In this document: piece by piece, positions 37,991 through 51,761 of the stretch | Position numbering within the stretch: position 1 is the stretch's first letter | Layout: every line of letters starts with the position of its first letter | From: Gorsachius magnificus | Taxonomy: Eukaryota; Chordata; Aves; Pelecaniformes; Ardeidae | Direction of reading: 5' to 3' | Length of the DNA: 64,000 bases | Assembly: GCA_034008185.1 (NCBI GenBank) | Contig: CM067087.1 | Location: forward strand, 46,854,090-46,918,089 | Translations under genes and position numbers: made by a program | Notes under the pieces: model-generated | Told to the model about the DNA's origin: nothing | The model's input: only the letters and a program-made list of their open reading frames with translations | Databases searched by the model: none

Positions 37991-40900
37991 AAATCCAGTA
38001 CCAAGTGTGCATTCTGATCAGTTCCTCACCTCGGAAATGTCCCGTATCCTTATTATTGGATGAGGCTTGGATGAAAATATTGTTAATTAGGGTTCAGAAG
38101 CTGTTACAGCGTTATAGTATACCCAAAAGATCAGAACAGTTTCTGTAGGGCTTTTTAGTTTGAATATACAAACAAAAAACTTTAAAATGTGTTTTGTATT
38201 CTTGATGTACAATGTAGACAAAGTGCAAAATGTTCTAGAAAATTCGCTCTGATATCAAAAATCTTTTGATGAGTATTTACATTTAGTTTAAAGCTATTTG
38301 GAGTGCGTCGAATGCCTATATACCTGGCCTTTCTACTGCAGAGGGGAAAAAAGTAAATTCTTAGAGTCTACTAAGTCTTAGTTTATTTTTAGGTCTGAAA
38401 ATTAATTTTATCTGTAACTGCATCTGTCTTCAGTTTTAACATACAGGAGAATTTTGAGATGAGTTTTGATCTCTGTATGCAAGTACAGTTACACACACAC
38501 ACGTGCATGCGTCCATCACTTTGGATACCGTCAGCACTCCCACTCTCTTCTTCGCTGTTCATCAATGCCACGTTCTGCAGTTTGGGGGTCAGTTTATATG
38601 GAAGTTTGCATAGTATGGGGAGATGATGCTGATTACACACTGAGTACAGTATGCCAAAGGACACTGTTAAGTGTTTTCCTCCGTTACACTTTCATTCTGT
38701 AGTATTTCTAAAAATCCATCCTTTTCTCCCTGGCCTCGTGATCAAACCACTCGTCTTCATTGTAATCTTCTCTTGTCTTGACACATTTGCCTTGTTAGTC
38801 TTTTTATCTCCCTGCAATCCATCTATACTGTTGGTGCCAAAATGATCTTCCTCAGCTGTCCTTTTAATCTTGCAGTTTTCTCTTTTGGAAATTCCCCAGG
38901 CTCCTGTTTATGTTGTGCAGCAAATTCCAACTTGTTTTTCTTTCTAAATCTTTTGCCTTTTTCAAACCCCTTCTCTTCCACTCTCCAGTCTCTTCAACAA
39001 CATCGCTTTCATCTTCTTTCAGCACAGGCATCAGATCTCCATCCTTGTTGTTACCTGCCAGGCAAAACTTGTCTCCTTGTCTGTTTGCCCTTATTGAGAT
39101 CTCTTATGATGAACTCATTTGTTCCAGAAAGTTAATCCAAAACCGAAGACAAATAGGCGTTCAGCTAAGCCAAACCAAAAGTTATGGAATCAATAGCAAG
39201 AGCAGAAGCTAACAAAAGTACGATGCTTACCAGCAAGGTGAGTCTTGATCTTTGAGCTGTTCTTACAAGGCTGGTCAGACAGTCTGGAGTGACCCGTGCC
39301 TTTCACATGCCGTACCCTCGCCGCTTGATTGATTCTATCGGATAAGCTTAAGACAGGCAACAAGCCTTTTAGAATAGATGTCTTCTGAATTGTTTGCAGG
39401 AACAGGCAATGTATTTTTGGTGCTTCAACACTAATAATGATTACAAACAGTGAGATATTTAAAACAGGTAGCACCGGGAGCAACCATGGTGGAGTACTGT
39501 AGGTAAACATTGATTATTTTTTTATTATTATTTTTATTGTTAACAGCAACTGCTGTAGTTTGGGCAAGTAGTAACATTTCCTGCAGTGTTGTAAGATTAT
39601 ATGCTTTTAAGATGTGCTTCTCTATTTAATCTTTGTTGCTTCCATTATATCATGCTTTATCATTTTAATGCAGAACCACCTGCATGAAGATAGGGTGCTG
39701 TGGAATGAAATGGCCATCATAGCTTCACTATCTTAGTAACAGGTGTGTTATTACAGCCCCAGATGTGGTAATAAATCTCAGTTCTACCTTTAGATACTTT
39801 GGGTTTTATTGCTAGGGTTCCTTATGAATTTTGAGGGCCATTCTATAGCGCAGGACATTCTTCGGAGTTTTCTTTCTCTGTTTATATAAATATTCTGTGA
39901 TGAAAAATGTTATTTGTTAGGTCTTTATTCATTGTTGTTCAGGGACAAGCTTGAAAGGTGAGGGAGTTTCTTTTTCAGGTAAATTGGTAGCCTCAGGAGC
40001 ATGCCAGCTAATTATAAAATACTTCAGTAGGTTCATCAAACTGACCTGGGATTCCCTAAGGCTCGAAGAGTTTGCCAGACTTGGCATTTTCCCCAAGCCT
40101 GAGGGGAGCTTGCTCAGTCCCAAACATATTCATCTTTAATTAATGTTTTCTTTTTAAAATAAAACAACCCATCTTTCCCCACCTTTACTTGTTAAGTTAT
40201 ACTATTTAATTACAGGAGGAGGTATGAGATCCCCTTTTGAGATTTAAATTTCAAATTATTTATGTAAGTCAACTGATTACTTTCTAAGTCTATGTGTCTT
40301 CCTCAGTATACGTTGACGATTGCATATTCCGATTTGAAAACTACTGTGAAAAATTCACAGAAATTGCATCTTTGAATGACGACATGACACCAGTAAGAAG
40401 CTTAAATACCTTTCAGGCTTGGTAACTACCAGGCGAGTATATCCGAGAGCAGTGCAACGCTAATTGAAGTAATTGCCTAACAGGGAAATTGAGCCTCTTT
40501 GTGGGTACTGCAGTGTGTCCTGGTGTCTGGGGTAGCTTCAGTTTCTTATCCATCCAATTCTCCCCTGAAGTGGAAAGTGTCTGTTAACGTTTATGGGTCT
40601 CTTCTTTGAGCCATATACTACAGAACTACGTATTTTCAGCTTCCCTTAGATCCTCACTGCTGTGGCTCACTGGTATCTCTCCCTCAGGGCTAGTCTGTCA
40701 TGTTTAATGAACTGTCAGTGCTCCAGTCCTCACTGATTAGGGTGACCTAAGTGGAAAAATTTGAGGTACCTTTTCATCAAGAGGTGGCAAGAGAGCCAAG
40801 AACAACATTTTCTCTATATAACCATTAAATATCTTAGCTTTCCTGAGTTTGAGAGGATAGCAAGACTTTAATATGTAATTTTCTCATGGATCTTTTTGTA

Positions 40901-43639
40901 ATGCTTATTCTGTTGAGTCGATGCTGATTTGACTGCCCAAGTTTTTGAGGTTCCTCAAGGAACCATCGCTTCAAGCCCTCATTGACGCTTTTCTTCAGGT
41001 TCTTCAACTCCTAGATTCAATTTCTTCCATCCATTATCCCTGGTTCTCCTCAAATCTTCTCTCTGTCTCTCTCTGAGGACTAACTGCTGCCAAGCGTAGA
41101 TTCTTCTTTCAGTATGGCCACTTAGAAGACCTCATAATTGCACATAAAATTCAGGCGAAAACAGAGTATGGTTTAAGGTTCCTGTTACAGCATTTCCCCA
41201 CCCTCTTCTCACAAATCTCCACAGTCAGGTCTGACACATTTTGAAGGTCATCCTATGCAATGAGGTTTTAAGGATGGTGGCATATTAACGCATCGCAGAT
41301 GATAGCAAATTAACGCATCTCAGTGCCGCAATATAATGATCGTTAATGTTGAAAAAGTGTATAAATGAAATGGGGATAGATGAGCGAAAATAAGGGAAAA
41401 AAATTTATTGTCACAATAATGGAAAAAAAAAGAATAATGAACATCAAGGAGAACGACTGTTAGGTACTGAAGCAGATTATATGCATTATTTTAATTAAGG
41501 GTGCCTAATAGTACATATGGTTTCCTTTGAATAATAATTGCATGCTGATGAAGTGTGATTAGAGACTTTTTTTTAGGAGTTCAATTAAATCCATTTCTGT
41601 AAAAGGGAAGTGATTAAAAAGATGATATCAAGGTCTAAACTAAAAGCTGTGGTTGAAGCTTCCTCCTGCAGATTTCTTTATTATTGCACTCCTCTGATGA
41701 CTATTATCTAGTTTTTAACAATGCCACAAGTTTCAGACCGAGCCCTGCAGATTCAGCATAAGAACTGGCTTTATAGATCAAATAGAAACTTGGCGAGTAC
41801 TTGGATGTCCTTGAATGTGTGGTCCTGGGATTGGTCCTAATTCGGGAAGATTCTTGGTTCATGCATGTATCTTGAAGCATATGAGAAGCTACTTTGATTA
41901 ATTAGGACTGTAAGACAACATAGCGCTTGCTAGGCTGATCTATATTTCTGTAGAGTGTGAACCTGGGTGATTAAATGCAGACTTGCACTGCTGCTTATTT
42001 TATCTGCTAGTCATTACTGTCTGACTCGTAAGGCTCATAGACCGGCAGGACCCAGCCAACTGTCTGGCGACTCTTAACAAAATTCTCAATTATCTTGCTG
42101 AGCCCTATCATGTTGTGCTTTGATTACCCTGTGTCGTGAGTAAGGAAGGGCCGGTTGCGCTAACATCCTGATTAGAGTCTTAACCCCACACGTAAGCCCA
42201 GGAAGGGCGCTGATAGCCGCTAACTGGTCGCAAACGCAGTGAAGGCCTTCAGTAGCGTGGCAGAGCGTGATGGTTTCTGGAAGGATGTACTGAAGGTCCG
42301 GGCTGTTAATCACAGCATCCTGTGTTTTCCTAGCAGTGCACAGGAATGGACGCGGGTACGTCTTGTCTGGTCTTCTGAGATGACATTTACTTTCTTTAAC
42401 TTTACACTTTCCTTTATGGCTTAAACCAGAAAAAAATACTTAATATTTTTTTGTCCTAGAGTGTGTGCGCTGTTAGCCAGCTGCATGTTTTATCCTTTGA
42501 ATGTCTGTATTACCCATGCAGATAAAAAAAATAAGCGATGTAGTTTGGGTTTAAGGTAGTAAAGTTCTATCCAAGATGCAATTTCTGTGCATGATCGTTG
42601 TCATTAAAGATCTTTGCCTCTGATGTGTGAAAATAAATTTTGCTTCATTATTTTATTATACACTTCTCTTTCTACCAAAACAATACTTGAATCCGTTTCC
42701 TCAGGCCTGCCTGTAGCCAGCTTCAGGCAGCTAACACTGCTTCTTTAAAAAGGATCTAGCGCCAGTGGCCCCCTCCTCCTGCTACACCTGAAGAGGGTCA
42801 GAGAATGAAAGCGTTTAAAAGGTCATTTTCTGTGCAACGATGGCATCTTGGTTTATGGGAATGCTATTTGCAAATTATCCAGCCTGAAAGCAACATTTTC
42901 TGTATTTGTCACTCTCAAAGTCTGCAGCTGGTAACCAGAGCAACCTGGCTTTAAAGTTGGAGATAAAAAAGAATTAATGCTAGAACAAACTTTAAAATTC
43001 TTTTCAAGAAATCTAGCGTGAGGGTTTGTAATGATGTAAAGATTTGTACTGTCGTGGTGTGACCTCTTCACCCAGAGCTCATGAAGCTCCTGGGGCAGAA
43101 GAGCATTCTGTTAATCTCCTTTTGCACGCTCATAACTTACCCACACCAGGGAAGAGTCTACGTGACAAACTTCTTTTTAACAGGAGGTTTCAATCTAGTG
43201 GCCCTTCTAAAATTTAATTCATCGCTTCCTTTGCACCTAGATACCTCTAGAATTTGACATACATAAATATGAAATACATGATAATAACTGTTCTCAAGAT
43301 TATTGCTACTTACCTGCGTACTTTAAAGACATGCAGTTTCTGTTTATGTGCAGAAAAAATAAGAATAAAGCACGTGAGATGCTCTCCCTTTCTAATTACC
43401 CTTCTACACTGCCCACATAAGGAACCTGGCTTTTCAGTGAGCTTCAGGGCTTCCTGCGTCAGCATTAACCCTGCGTATTCTGCACAGACATAAAGTTGCT
43501 CTGCCTCAGTTCCAAACAAGCCAGGTTGAGTACAAGTTCCTTGACACGGTGCGAAGCCTAACTCAGTCAAGCTGCTATCTTGGAAGCTGAGTTAATAATC
43601 CCCGTTCTCTGCTGCTGTGCTCACAAGAGCATGAGAACT

Positions 43640-44089
43640 GCCATGGTGGGCCAGGCTCTGAGGGTAGCTGCTGAACACTGCAGGAGAGGGTCTGGAGCCC
43701 CAGGCTGCTGGGGAGCGGCTGGGGGAGCTGGGGGGGTTCAGCCTGGAGCAGAGGAGGCTGAGGGGAGCCCTCATCGCTCCCTACAACTGCCTGAGAGGAG
43801 GGGGGAGCCGGGGGGGTCGGGCTCTGCTCCCAGGGAAGGGGCGATGGGACGAGGGGCACGGCCTCAAGTTGTGCCAGGGCAGGGTGAGGTTGGCCCTGGG
43901 GAACAATTCCTTCCCCAAAGGGCTGTCAGGTGCTGGAAGGGGCTGCCCAGGGAAGGGGTCGAGTCCCCACCCCTGGGGGGATTTAAAAGACGGGTAGACG
44001 AGGTGCTTAGGGACATGGGTTAGTAGTGGACAGGTACAGTTGGACTCGATGATCTTAAAGGTCTTTTCCAACCAAATGATTCTATGATT
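43640..44089 (+). mobile_element. CR1 3' fragment, GC-rich divergent subfamily, sense
   Basis: This GC-rich stretch contains CR1 landmarks: GAGCGGCTGGGGGAGCTGG, TTCAGCCTGGAGCAGAGGAG, GTGCTGGAAGGGGCTGCCC, and a tail GACTCGATGATCTTAAAGG ending ATGATTCTATGATT. The open frames here (for example 43580-44023) derive from the element and are not host genes. The 5' boundary is approximate. Confidence 0.85.
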
Positions 44090-47000
44090 TCCCCTATGAC
44101 CACAGTTGAAGTTTGAATCTGGCGCATCACTCTCAGTAGTCAGCAGCGCGCTGCCCTGCCTGAGTCTGTCCCATCTGAAACCTGTTTGTGCTCCTGGTGC
44201 CCGGCACTGCCCGTAGCAGTGAGCTGCAGAGCACAGTAAGGTCTTGCAGGACACGAGGCACCTCTGCCCGCTCCGTGCTGGGCGATGGGAAGAGGATTGC
44301 CCTCTGCCGCTGTGGGATGAGCGGCGGGATGAGCCTTCAGCATCCTCACTCGCACCCCTGGCATCGGTGATCTGGATAGAAGTGAGTGGAAAGAAACTCG
44401 GTATAACCTTATGGAGTTATAACCCAGGACATGGGGTATAATCGCTCACCAGAAATTAATACAAATTAAAATATATATTTTAATATGCACACATTAGAAG
44501 ATTCATATAAATGCATTTAAATATACCTGAAATATATATTTCCATATAGTTTATATAAATACAACTCAAAATGTAGGCATTTCTATATGCGCACAGAAAA
44601 GAAAGCAGAGGTAAGTATGAGTTTCTTTTTTGTGCAAGTAATTGAAAGCAGTGGGATGAACGATCCCTCCCAGCTGTGAATGAAATCTATGGAAAATGTA
44701 CTTTCCCCATTCTAAGTGCTGTATATTACTAAGTTGGCCAACAAATTAGATTTTAAGCAAATTAATCACTTAAGAGAATACTTTTGACCTTAATCTCTCA
44801 GTGCCTCAGAATCTCATCAGGAGCCATGTAGAAAATGTAGCATATGATCATGTAAATAGAGATGTTCTGTACTGCAGAGGAGGCGGCCAAGCTACCGTAA
44901 TTCCGGCGTATCTTAACGTGTAACCTTCGGGATGCCCAGTGCTGTCGGCCACCGTATCACGGTTAGTGAAGTGGTGTTTGCTGTGTACAGGATACCAGCA
45001 AAGAGGGAGAATCCATGTTTTGTTCACTCTCACTTTTACTTCGTAACCAGTATTTTCTATACTGAGAGTAAATGAAACCATACGAAATTACAAAGGGGGG
45101 GTGTCGAAATAAGGTTTTTAATATTTGTAAGACCTCAAACTTTCCTTGGTCAGAAAGAGTTCTGTTAGGAATTACTGCGCTCTAGTTCACCTACCGTAGC
45201 CATAGACTCGTCGTACTCCTTTCTCAGAGAGCCCTCTACTGACGTGACACACAGTCCGTGGAACTGAACATCAGATACCCCAAAATATCGTTTGACCTGT
45301 CGTGTGAATACGTGCCCTGGTGCCAGGGTAGATTTCAGTAAGAACAAAACCACTGAATTTTTGAGAAGTTCTGACTTTCCGAAAGTTGATGGCTTTAGTG
45401 CAAAGCAAACAGGTTTGTGACCAGATTTCTATTTCTTTTTCTAATCAAGGGAATGTGGCTCTGCAGAAAAACAGAGGGTCAAAGCACTGGTTGTTTTCTC
45501 ATGCTCCTGTCTCTGACTTCTCTTGCGTGAGTCAGTTAACTTTTTTGGGGGGTGATGAATATAAGAAAAACAGCTGTGTAGACTGATTATGCAGGAAATT
45601 TTTCTACAGTAAATTGAGATCCCGGTATTAAAAATGCTCATTAATTTATCATGAGTCTCACGATTACTGCCATTCATTCAGTAATACTAGGTGCTGAAAT
45701 TATGTTATTGCCAGGGAATCACAGATTTCATTTAAGTAGATTCAATTTCTTATGCTTAATTAAAAAAAATCTGATAACATGAAGGAAGTCGAGAGGTGCG
45801 GGGGAACCAGTAGAAAGCAAATTCAGGAAATTTACCTGTATTGTCAATAATATTGCTTTAATTTTACAGGGTGGAGAGGTTGGGGAAGGCTGATAATTTT
45901 AACATTGGAGATGGCTAATGTGGTTCTGAGAGGGGATATTAATATATGCAGAGATTTATTCCTTATTTATATGGGGGTGGACACTGAAACTGTTGTTTAT
46001 GCTTGGCTTGATGGTAAATGATCTCAGCAGGTCACTCTGCAAGTCAGTGCATGTGGAAAGAGAAACCCCTTGATGCAAAGAGGTGAGCACCTGAGATTCG
46101 ACAGTGCAACTGCCAGCCACAAAAGCTAAACCTTTTCATTCCCTTTTACAAGAAAAAAAGAGAAAAAAAGTGTGAAGTCATTTTCAACACACTGTTACCG
46201 ATCACCCTAAAGAGCACAGCAGCTTTCCGTGCTCTTTCCTCATCCATGAGCCACGTGGATGATGTGTGAAGGGAGAGGTGCAAGGTGTGCGGGCAAGCGT
46301 GACTCAAAAAAAAAAAATAACACCTGATGTCAAAGGAGGTTGAGGCTCAGAGTTCAAAGGAGTGAGCTGCCCGCTGTCACACGCTGATCAGCAGCAGGGA
46401 CTGTTTGAGTCCGCAGTAGGAAGGTCTGGTGAGTCTGTGGTTGGGAATCTACACGGGGCTGCTAGGCTACCTTGGTACATGATCTGCTTTCTAGTATGAG
46501 TTGTCATGGGTTTGGTAGATCAGCTGCCACGTGTATGCTAGCGTTCTCTAAAAGTGCGGAGGTATCAGTAGGGTGAAGTGTTGTCAATGCTCATAGAATA
46601 AAAATATCTAAAACCCTGAAAATTACAGCATGCAGGAAAGAAGAGAAAGTATGTTGCCGAGGTATATGGCTTGGAACACAAAGGAGTTGCCGCTGCACGA
46701 TTCAGGTTTCAAGTAGCTGCGTCTAATTCATTCCAGCAGGTAAAATTGGAGTACAGCACTACTTAAGAGCAGTGTTCACAAAAGGATAAACACGGCAGTT
46801 TACCTGGTTTTTTTAAGTTATGTTGTTTGTAACTTGGCACATGAAGAGATCTGAGATGTCTGGTTAGGTTTTAACACTCTTAATGTAACTAAAAATGTCC
46901 TGAAGGCTCAGCACCTCCACTCACTGAGGTTCACAGAGCGAAAACAGGGTAGATACAGCACACGGTTCCAAATTTCAGTAGACAAAAAGGAAATCAAGAC

Positions 47001-47614
47001 TGGAATGCAGTTATGATGCATTCTATGTTAAAGAAACTGCCTGCACACTGTATGCTGATGTTTATTCTAGCAGATTGATCTCTATCGTGCAGAATATTCT
47101 CATATCTTCATTTTCATATCTTCATCTCTACTAAATATGTTTTCATTTTATTCATCTCACAAGTTTCTCATCATATAACAGAATGGAAGATGGGTTGCCC
47201 TGCCTGTGTTGTCTGTAAAACCAGGTAACATTTACCACCCGTCCCTGCAAGGCGTGATCAATAACAGCATGCCCCAAAAGCAAAAGTGAATCTACATAAA
47301 AAAGGCTGAGTGAAGCCTTTCACGGTTTTGCATCCTGGGTTTTTAGTATTCAATTTTAAAAAATTTTTTGCATGCCAATAGACATGCCTCAAGTTGTTAG
47401 TAGGCTGCTTGGATATTGGAGGAAGCAAGTCGCCTTGAAAACTGAGTTGAACTCGCTGGAAAACCAGCTGTGACCTACTCACCAAAAAAATAATTTCCTT
47501 GATGAACTCCCCCCCCAATTCCGTTTTAGCTAGATGCCTTATTTATATTGTAAACCAGCTTAAAAGGTAAAGGGCATTTATAATTTTCTTAAATGAACAT
47601 ATTGTGTGTATTTA

Positions 47615-47687
47615 GAATCATAGAATCGTTGAAGTTGGAAAAGACCTTTAAGATCATCAAGTCCAACCGCTCCCCTAACCCTGCCAT
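47615..47687 (-). mobile_element. CR1 tail, antisense, same subfamily as 43640-44089
   Basis: On the + strand it reads AGAATCATAGAATCGTTGAA, then AAGACCTTTAAGATCATCAA. This is the reverse complement of the tail at 44037-44089. Only about 70 bp remain. Confidence 0.9.
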
Positions 47688-50600
47688 TAATCCAGTTATT
47701 ATTTTGTTGTCACAGTCTTTTGGAGAGCGGTGCAGATCCATCTGATGTCCCTGAGAGTTGATACTTTTTAATGAAATTAGGTTCATAAGTTGGGTAGAAC
47801 TGCAGTAAGACACATGAATTCCTGAAGGAGTAGGTTAGAACATTTGGGAAGAGAGAAGAACCTACGGCTTCATTTAGGACGTGTCGTGTGATACTGAATC
47901 CTGCTTAACACCAGCATTTTTGGAAGTTGGTGGGGTTTTTGTTCGGTTGGTTTGGGTTTTTTAGCCTTTGGGATCTGCACGGCATCAGAGAGATAAAGGC
48001 AAGGCAGTAGTTATTTCCTTCCTGCAAAGATGTTTACGCTGTACGGTAAAAGACCTTGAAAAAATGTTACCTCAGTATAAAACTATTTTGAATAGTCAGA
48101 TTTATTTTGCAATATACAGTGTAACTCTGCAATTATAGTTGTGTTTATATTAATATTTATCTCTAAAGCAATTAGATGTTCATTAAATACATTTTAGTTT
48201 ACTGAAGAATACCTTTCCCAAAGCCAAGTGCAGTAGAAACATTATTCATTATTTTTCATTTTAAATTGTGTAAGAAAAGCATTTCAGAATCAATTAGCAT
48301 TTGAACTATAATTTTTTCCTTTAGACTTGATAATTGTGCAAATGTGACATCAATTATTGTGTGTATTGTATGTGTAGTATTATGTATAAATGTTATTTGA
48401 GAAGTTGTCATTAGTGCTACAACCAGTTCAGTATGGGAATAGAATCAATTATGCAGCTTTAGCTTCTCGGTTTATGAGAAAATTGTTGTCTTTACTCTTT
48501 GCTAACTTATTCTTGCATTTAATAATTCAATAGTCAGTCTGAACCATTTTTCAATAGGGAAAAGGGGGGCAGAAGCTTGCCTTTCTTTTCCATGTATATT
48601 CAGTGTGGTACTCGGGGGAATGGTATATCCAAAAATAAGACTATAAATAAGAAATCAGTAGCCTTTTCTGTCTTGCTGCATTATGTGGGTTTGATATATG
48701 CTTCTGCAGCGTTATTACTTACTCCGTTCAAATCAATGCTCTGAGCTTTCCGTTATGTGATTGATTGCTTCCAGATTAGCCTACAAAGCGCGGGATGTAA
48801 TAAACACCGCCGTTACCTGCTGGCTAACACACAGATGCCTGCAGGATTCCCTACACAGATACTACATAAAGTTTCCAGAATGCTTCAGTCAGTCATAAGA
48901 TTTTGATGGCATAACTTTATTTGAACAAGAAAGAGAAAACAACTTTGGTCTTATGTAGTCAAAAATAAAATAAAATTGCTTGGAAGAAATAGAAATAAGG
49001 CAAGAACTTAGAAGAATCAAGGCGGATTCTGTAGGAGATAATGCTGAAAAGGAAGGATGCATCCTAGGGTTTTCTCCTCTTTAATGCCACTTCCATGCCT
49101 CAGAGAAGAAGCATTCTTCCCATACTTTTGTGTTCTTAAACATTGCAGTAACAGATTGAAAAGTATCAGCAGCACCGTAACTGTTCATGTCCCTCCCTAA
49201 AATACACCCATGAATATGGATTTTGCATTACTGTGTAGGGTGGGCTTTTGCAGGAATGGGGTGCCAGGGAAGATTCAAATGTTTAGTGTGATGCAGCACT
49301 ATTTGGGATTCAATGAGTTTGGGCTCCATACCGAATGCCCCCTCTTTAATAGGATGGTTTTTCATCACCACGCTTGCTTTGCTGTAGCAACTTCCTGGCT
49401 GTTAATGTTTTGGGCAGCCCTACCTTGAAAGATTTCCGTGCAGGGCAAGGAAGGATTTTGCATGGCATTTAGACACTTAGAACCAGATTTTTACAGTTGC
49501 TTTGTGGCTGGATTATATGAACCTGGTTTAGATACAATTTTGTACAGATTTCTGTTTGCCCTGTTTTATTTTTCTATTTCTGCAATACCTCTCTGGTATT
49601 CCTAAGACCAATGTTTTCTAATGCTTTTCAACCCAGAGGCTTTTGTGTATAATCACTGACAGAAAGCGTAATGGCCTTCAAGCATTTAATGGCCCGTGCA
49701 GCTGGGAAGTTTGGAGAAAAGTTTCATGAGAGGTTACTGTGTAATACTTTAACACGGATGTCCAAACATCGCATTTTTCATCTTCCTTCAAGTTCACTCT
49801 TAGTTCTTTAGTTTTCCTCGTAACAGCCTGACATATCATTATTCCTCCCTATTTTTTTTCTCAATCTATATATGCTAAGCTTTTTCTTCCTGCCTTTTGC
49901 AATATTGTATTCTCTAGAGGTAAATCTCAGTAGCTTCACAAAGTGGCTGCTCAGATGGAGGCTGCAGCCTGATACACAGCACATTCCCTCAGTCTCTGTA
50001 CCCAAATCAGTCTGTGGCCAAGTCAAAAAAACATGTTTCTTTAATGTTTTCTTAGAAATGTTGTTGGGGTTCTGTTAATCTTTCTCCAGCAAACCTGTAT
50101 TTCTGGTATTACTCTGTTTTCATCCACTTTCCTGGGAGATGGTTTTCATTTCCAATTGCCGTACTATTGTTTTTAATATTACTTAGCATCGTCTTCTCCT
50201 TCTACTTTGTAGTGTAGAATTAAAATGCTACTTTCAGCACAGCAACTATCATATTGCTTTTGAAGGATAGGTATTATTGTAACCCCCCTAACATCTTGGG
50301 AAGTATTGTACAATACGATTCTATTCAGTCCACATTTTTAGCAACACGATCGCCATCACCTGCAGCCATCATTCCACTTTAGAGCACAGCCCTGCAGATA
50401 TTTTTTTCCCCTTTTTGCAATATCAAGATATGAAGAAGATGAATGAAAGTTCCTTGCATGTTTTTGTCAGCGTGTTTTTATAGCTCCCACAAACGGTGAT
50501 GGACTTGGCAGCCTAGAGACTGAAATCCTCTGTTTAATCAGAGCCTAGGTATAGTGCAGCAGAAAGACATATTTCTATACCCAGCCCCTGAAGCATGTCT

Positions 50601-50728
50601 AAGCCTTGAGCTGGAGAGCCTTATCTTCTAAAAGTGGAAAAAAGCACTCGGGCCCGTCGGTCCCTGGCCTCACCTCTGGAACTGTTGAAAAGAAGCGTTC
50701 ATGCCGTTGAGTTTCATGACAGGGGCTA

Positions 50729-51040
50729 ATCATAGAATCATAGAATGTTTTGGGTTGGAAGGGACCCCTAGAGGTCATCTAGTCCAACCCCCCTGCAGTG
50801 AGCAGGGACACCACTAACTAGATCAGGTTGCTCAGAGCCCCATCCAACCTGGCCTGGAATGGTCCCAGGGATGGGGCCTCCACCACCTCTCTGGGCAACC
50901 CGTTCCAGTGTTTCACCACCCTTGTTGTAAAGAATTTCCTCCTTATATCCTGTCTAAACCTCCCCTGCTTCAGTTTAAAACCATTACCCCTTGTCCTGTC
51001 CCAGCTGGCCCTACTAAAAAGATTTTCCCCATCTTTCCTA
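50729..51040 (-). mobile_element. CR1 3' fragment, young subfamily, antisense
   Basis: About 310 bp matching the reverse complement of the 3' end of the 28350-29510 copy. On the + strand it starts with two CATAGAAT tail units and ends where the GATTTTCCCCATCTTTCC block meets unrelated sequence. It lies about 630 bp upstream of the exon at 51668. Confidence 0.95.
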
Positions 51041-51667
51041 ATGTCTGGTCTGGAGTGGACTGAGAGTTCCCTTTCACTCCTTGGGAATTTCTTTCTGTAA
51101 CTTAGAGAATGCAGTCTTCTTTCCTGTTTGGAAGTTGTACATCTGTGGGCATCAAGGTGTCACACATCTCTTCAAAAGACAGTAGGTTTTCAGGTCAGCT
51201 TGCATTTAGCAACAGGCTTGATCTGAAGCTCATTAACATCTGTCATGTTTGGGTTTTTTCTTTACTTGTGTAAACTCTCAAAATCCAATGACTAAAACAG
51301 GAGAAGTAAGTAAAACAATAAACCTCATTCCTATTTTTAGAATGTTGAGGTGTTTTATTTGAAAACAAAGTAAAACTCAGGCCCTTCAGAGACTCCTGCA
51401 GTGTCGTAGGTCCACAAAAAGTCCTGCACAGAATTCTTGTGTGTGGTCATAAATTGTAATCTCTTAACATTTTTTTTAATATTGTATTAGAAAGAGAATG
51501 GTCTAGGTCCTACTCCTTTTCACAAAGTTGTGCTTATGGCATTTTATTCATTTTTCCCTGAAAATCCAATGTAATGAACGTATGTGCTATTCCAGCAGAA
51601 GTGCTGGCTATTCAATCTGCTAGAAATTATTTGACCATTTTGTGGCTTTTTTTTTTCTATTTTGCAG

Positions 51668-51761
51668 CTAACAGGACAAGTGACTTTGCAAATTGCCAGT
51701 GAACCAGTTTTGCCGTTTAATGCCCTCGACATCGCGTTAGAAGTTCAGAACAGTCTTAAAG
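51668..51761 (+). CDS. NAALADL2: NAALADL2 internal coding exon (dimerisation domain, LPFNALDIALEVQ motif)
   Basis: This 94-bp exon has 31 codons plus one base (phase 0 in, phase 1 out). The acceptor is a T-rich tract ending TTTTGCAG and the donor is GTAATT. It encodes LTGQVTLQIASEPVLPFNA and then LDIALEVQNSLK. The VLPF core aligns with the VLPF segment at the start of the dimerisation domain of glutamate carboxypeptidase II and its relatives, and the DIALEVQ wording is what I recall of NAALADL2. If translation ran on past the donor it would reach a stop within a few codons, as expected for a true exon boundary. It lies 42.8 kb downstream of the previous exon and 9.8 kb upstream of the next. 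An antisense CR1 ends about 630 bp upstream. Catalytic residues would not be expected here. Confidence 0.92.

Larger units (their letters stand above)
8912..51667 (+). other. NAALADL2: NAALADL2 giant intron (42,756 bp)
   Basis: The intron starts GTAACA and ends TTTTGCAG, between two exons whose phases join exactly. The first 19.4 kb (8912-28349) holds no CR1 and nothing I recognise beyond simple repeats. From 28350 it carries seven CR1 fragments, five sense and then two antisense with respect to the gene. The gaps 29511-34284, 35352-43639, 44090-47614 and 47688-50728 contain no supported gene, only AT-rich sequence, homopolymers and small CpG-dense pockets. Confidence 0.85.

Noticed and set aside
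41284..41323. Pair of ATTAACGCATC-like repeats 25 bp apart
   Set aside because: Only two short copies with mismatch; too little to support a repeat element or binding-site array.
43580..44023. 147-codon plus-strand ORF as a host gene
   Set aside because: It lies largely inside the GC-rich CR1 fragment and reads through its non-coding 3' part and host flank; composition explains its length.
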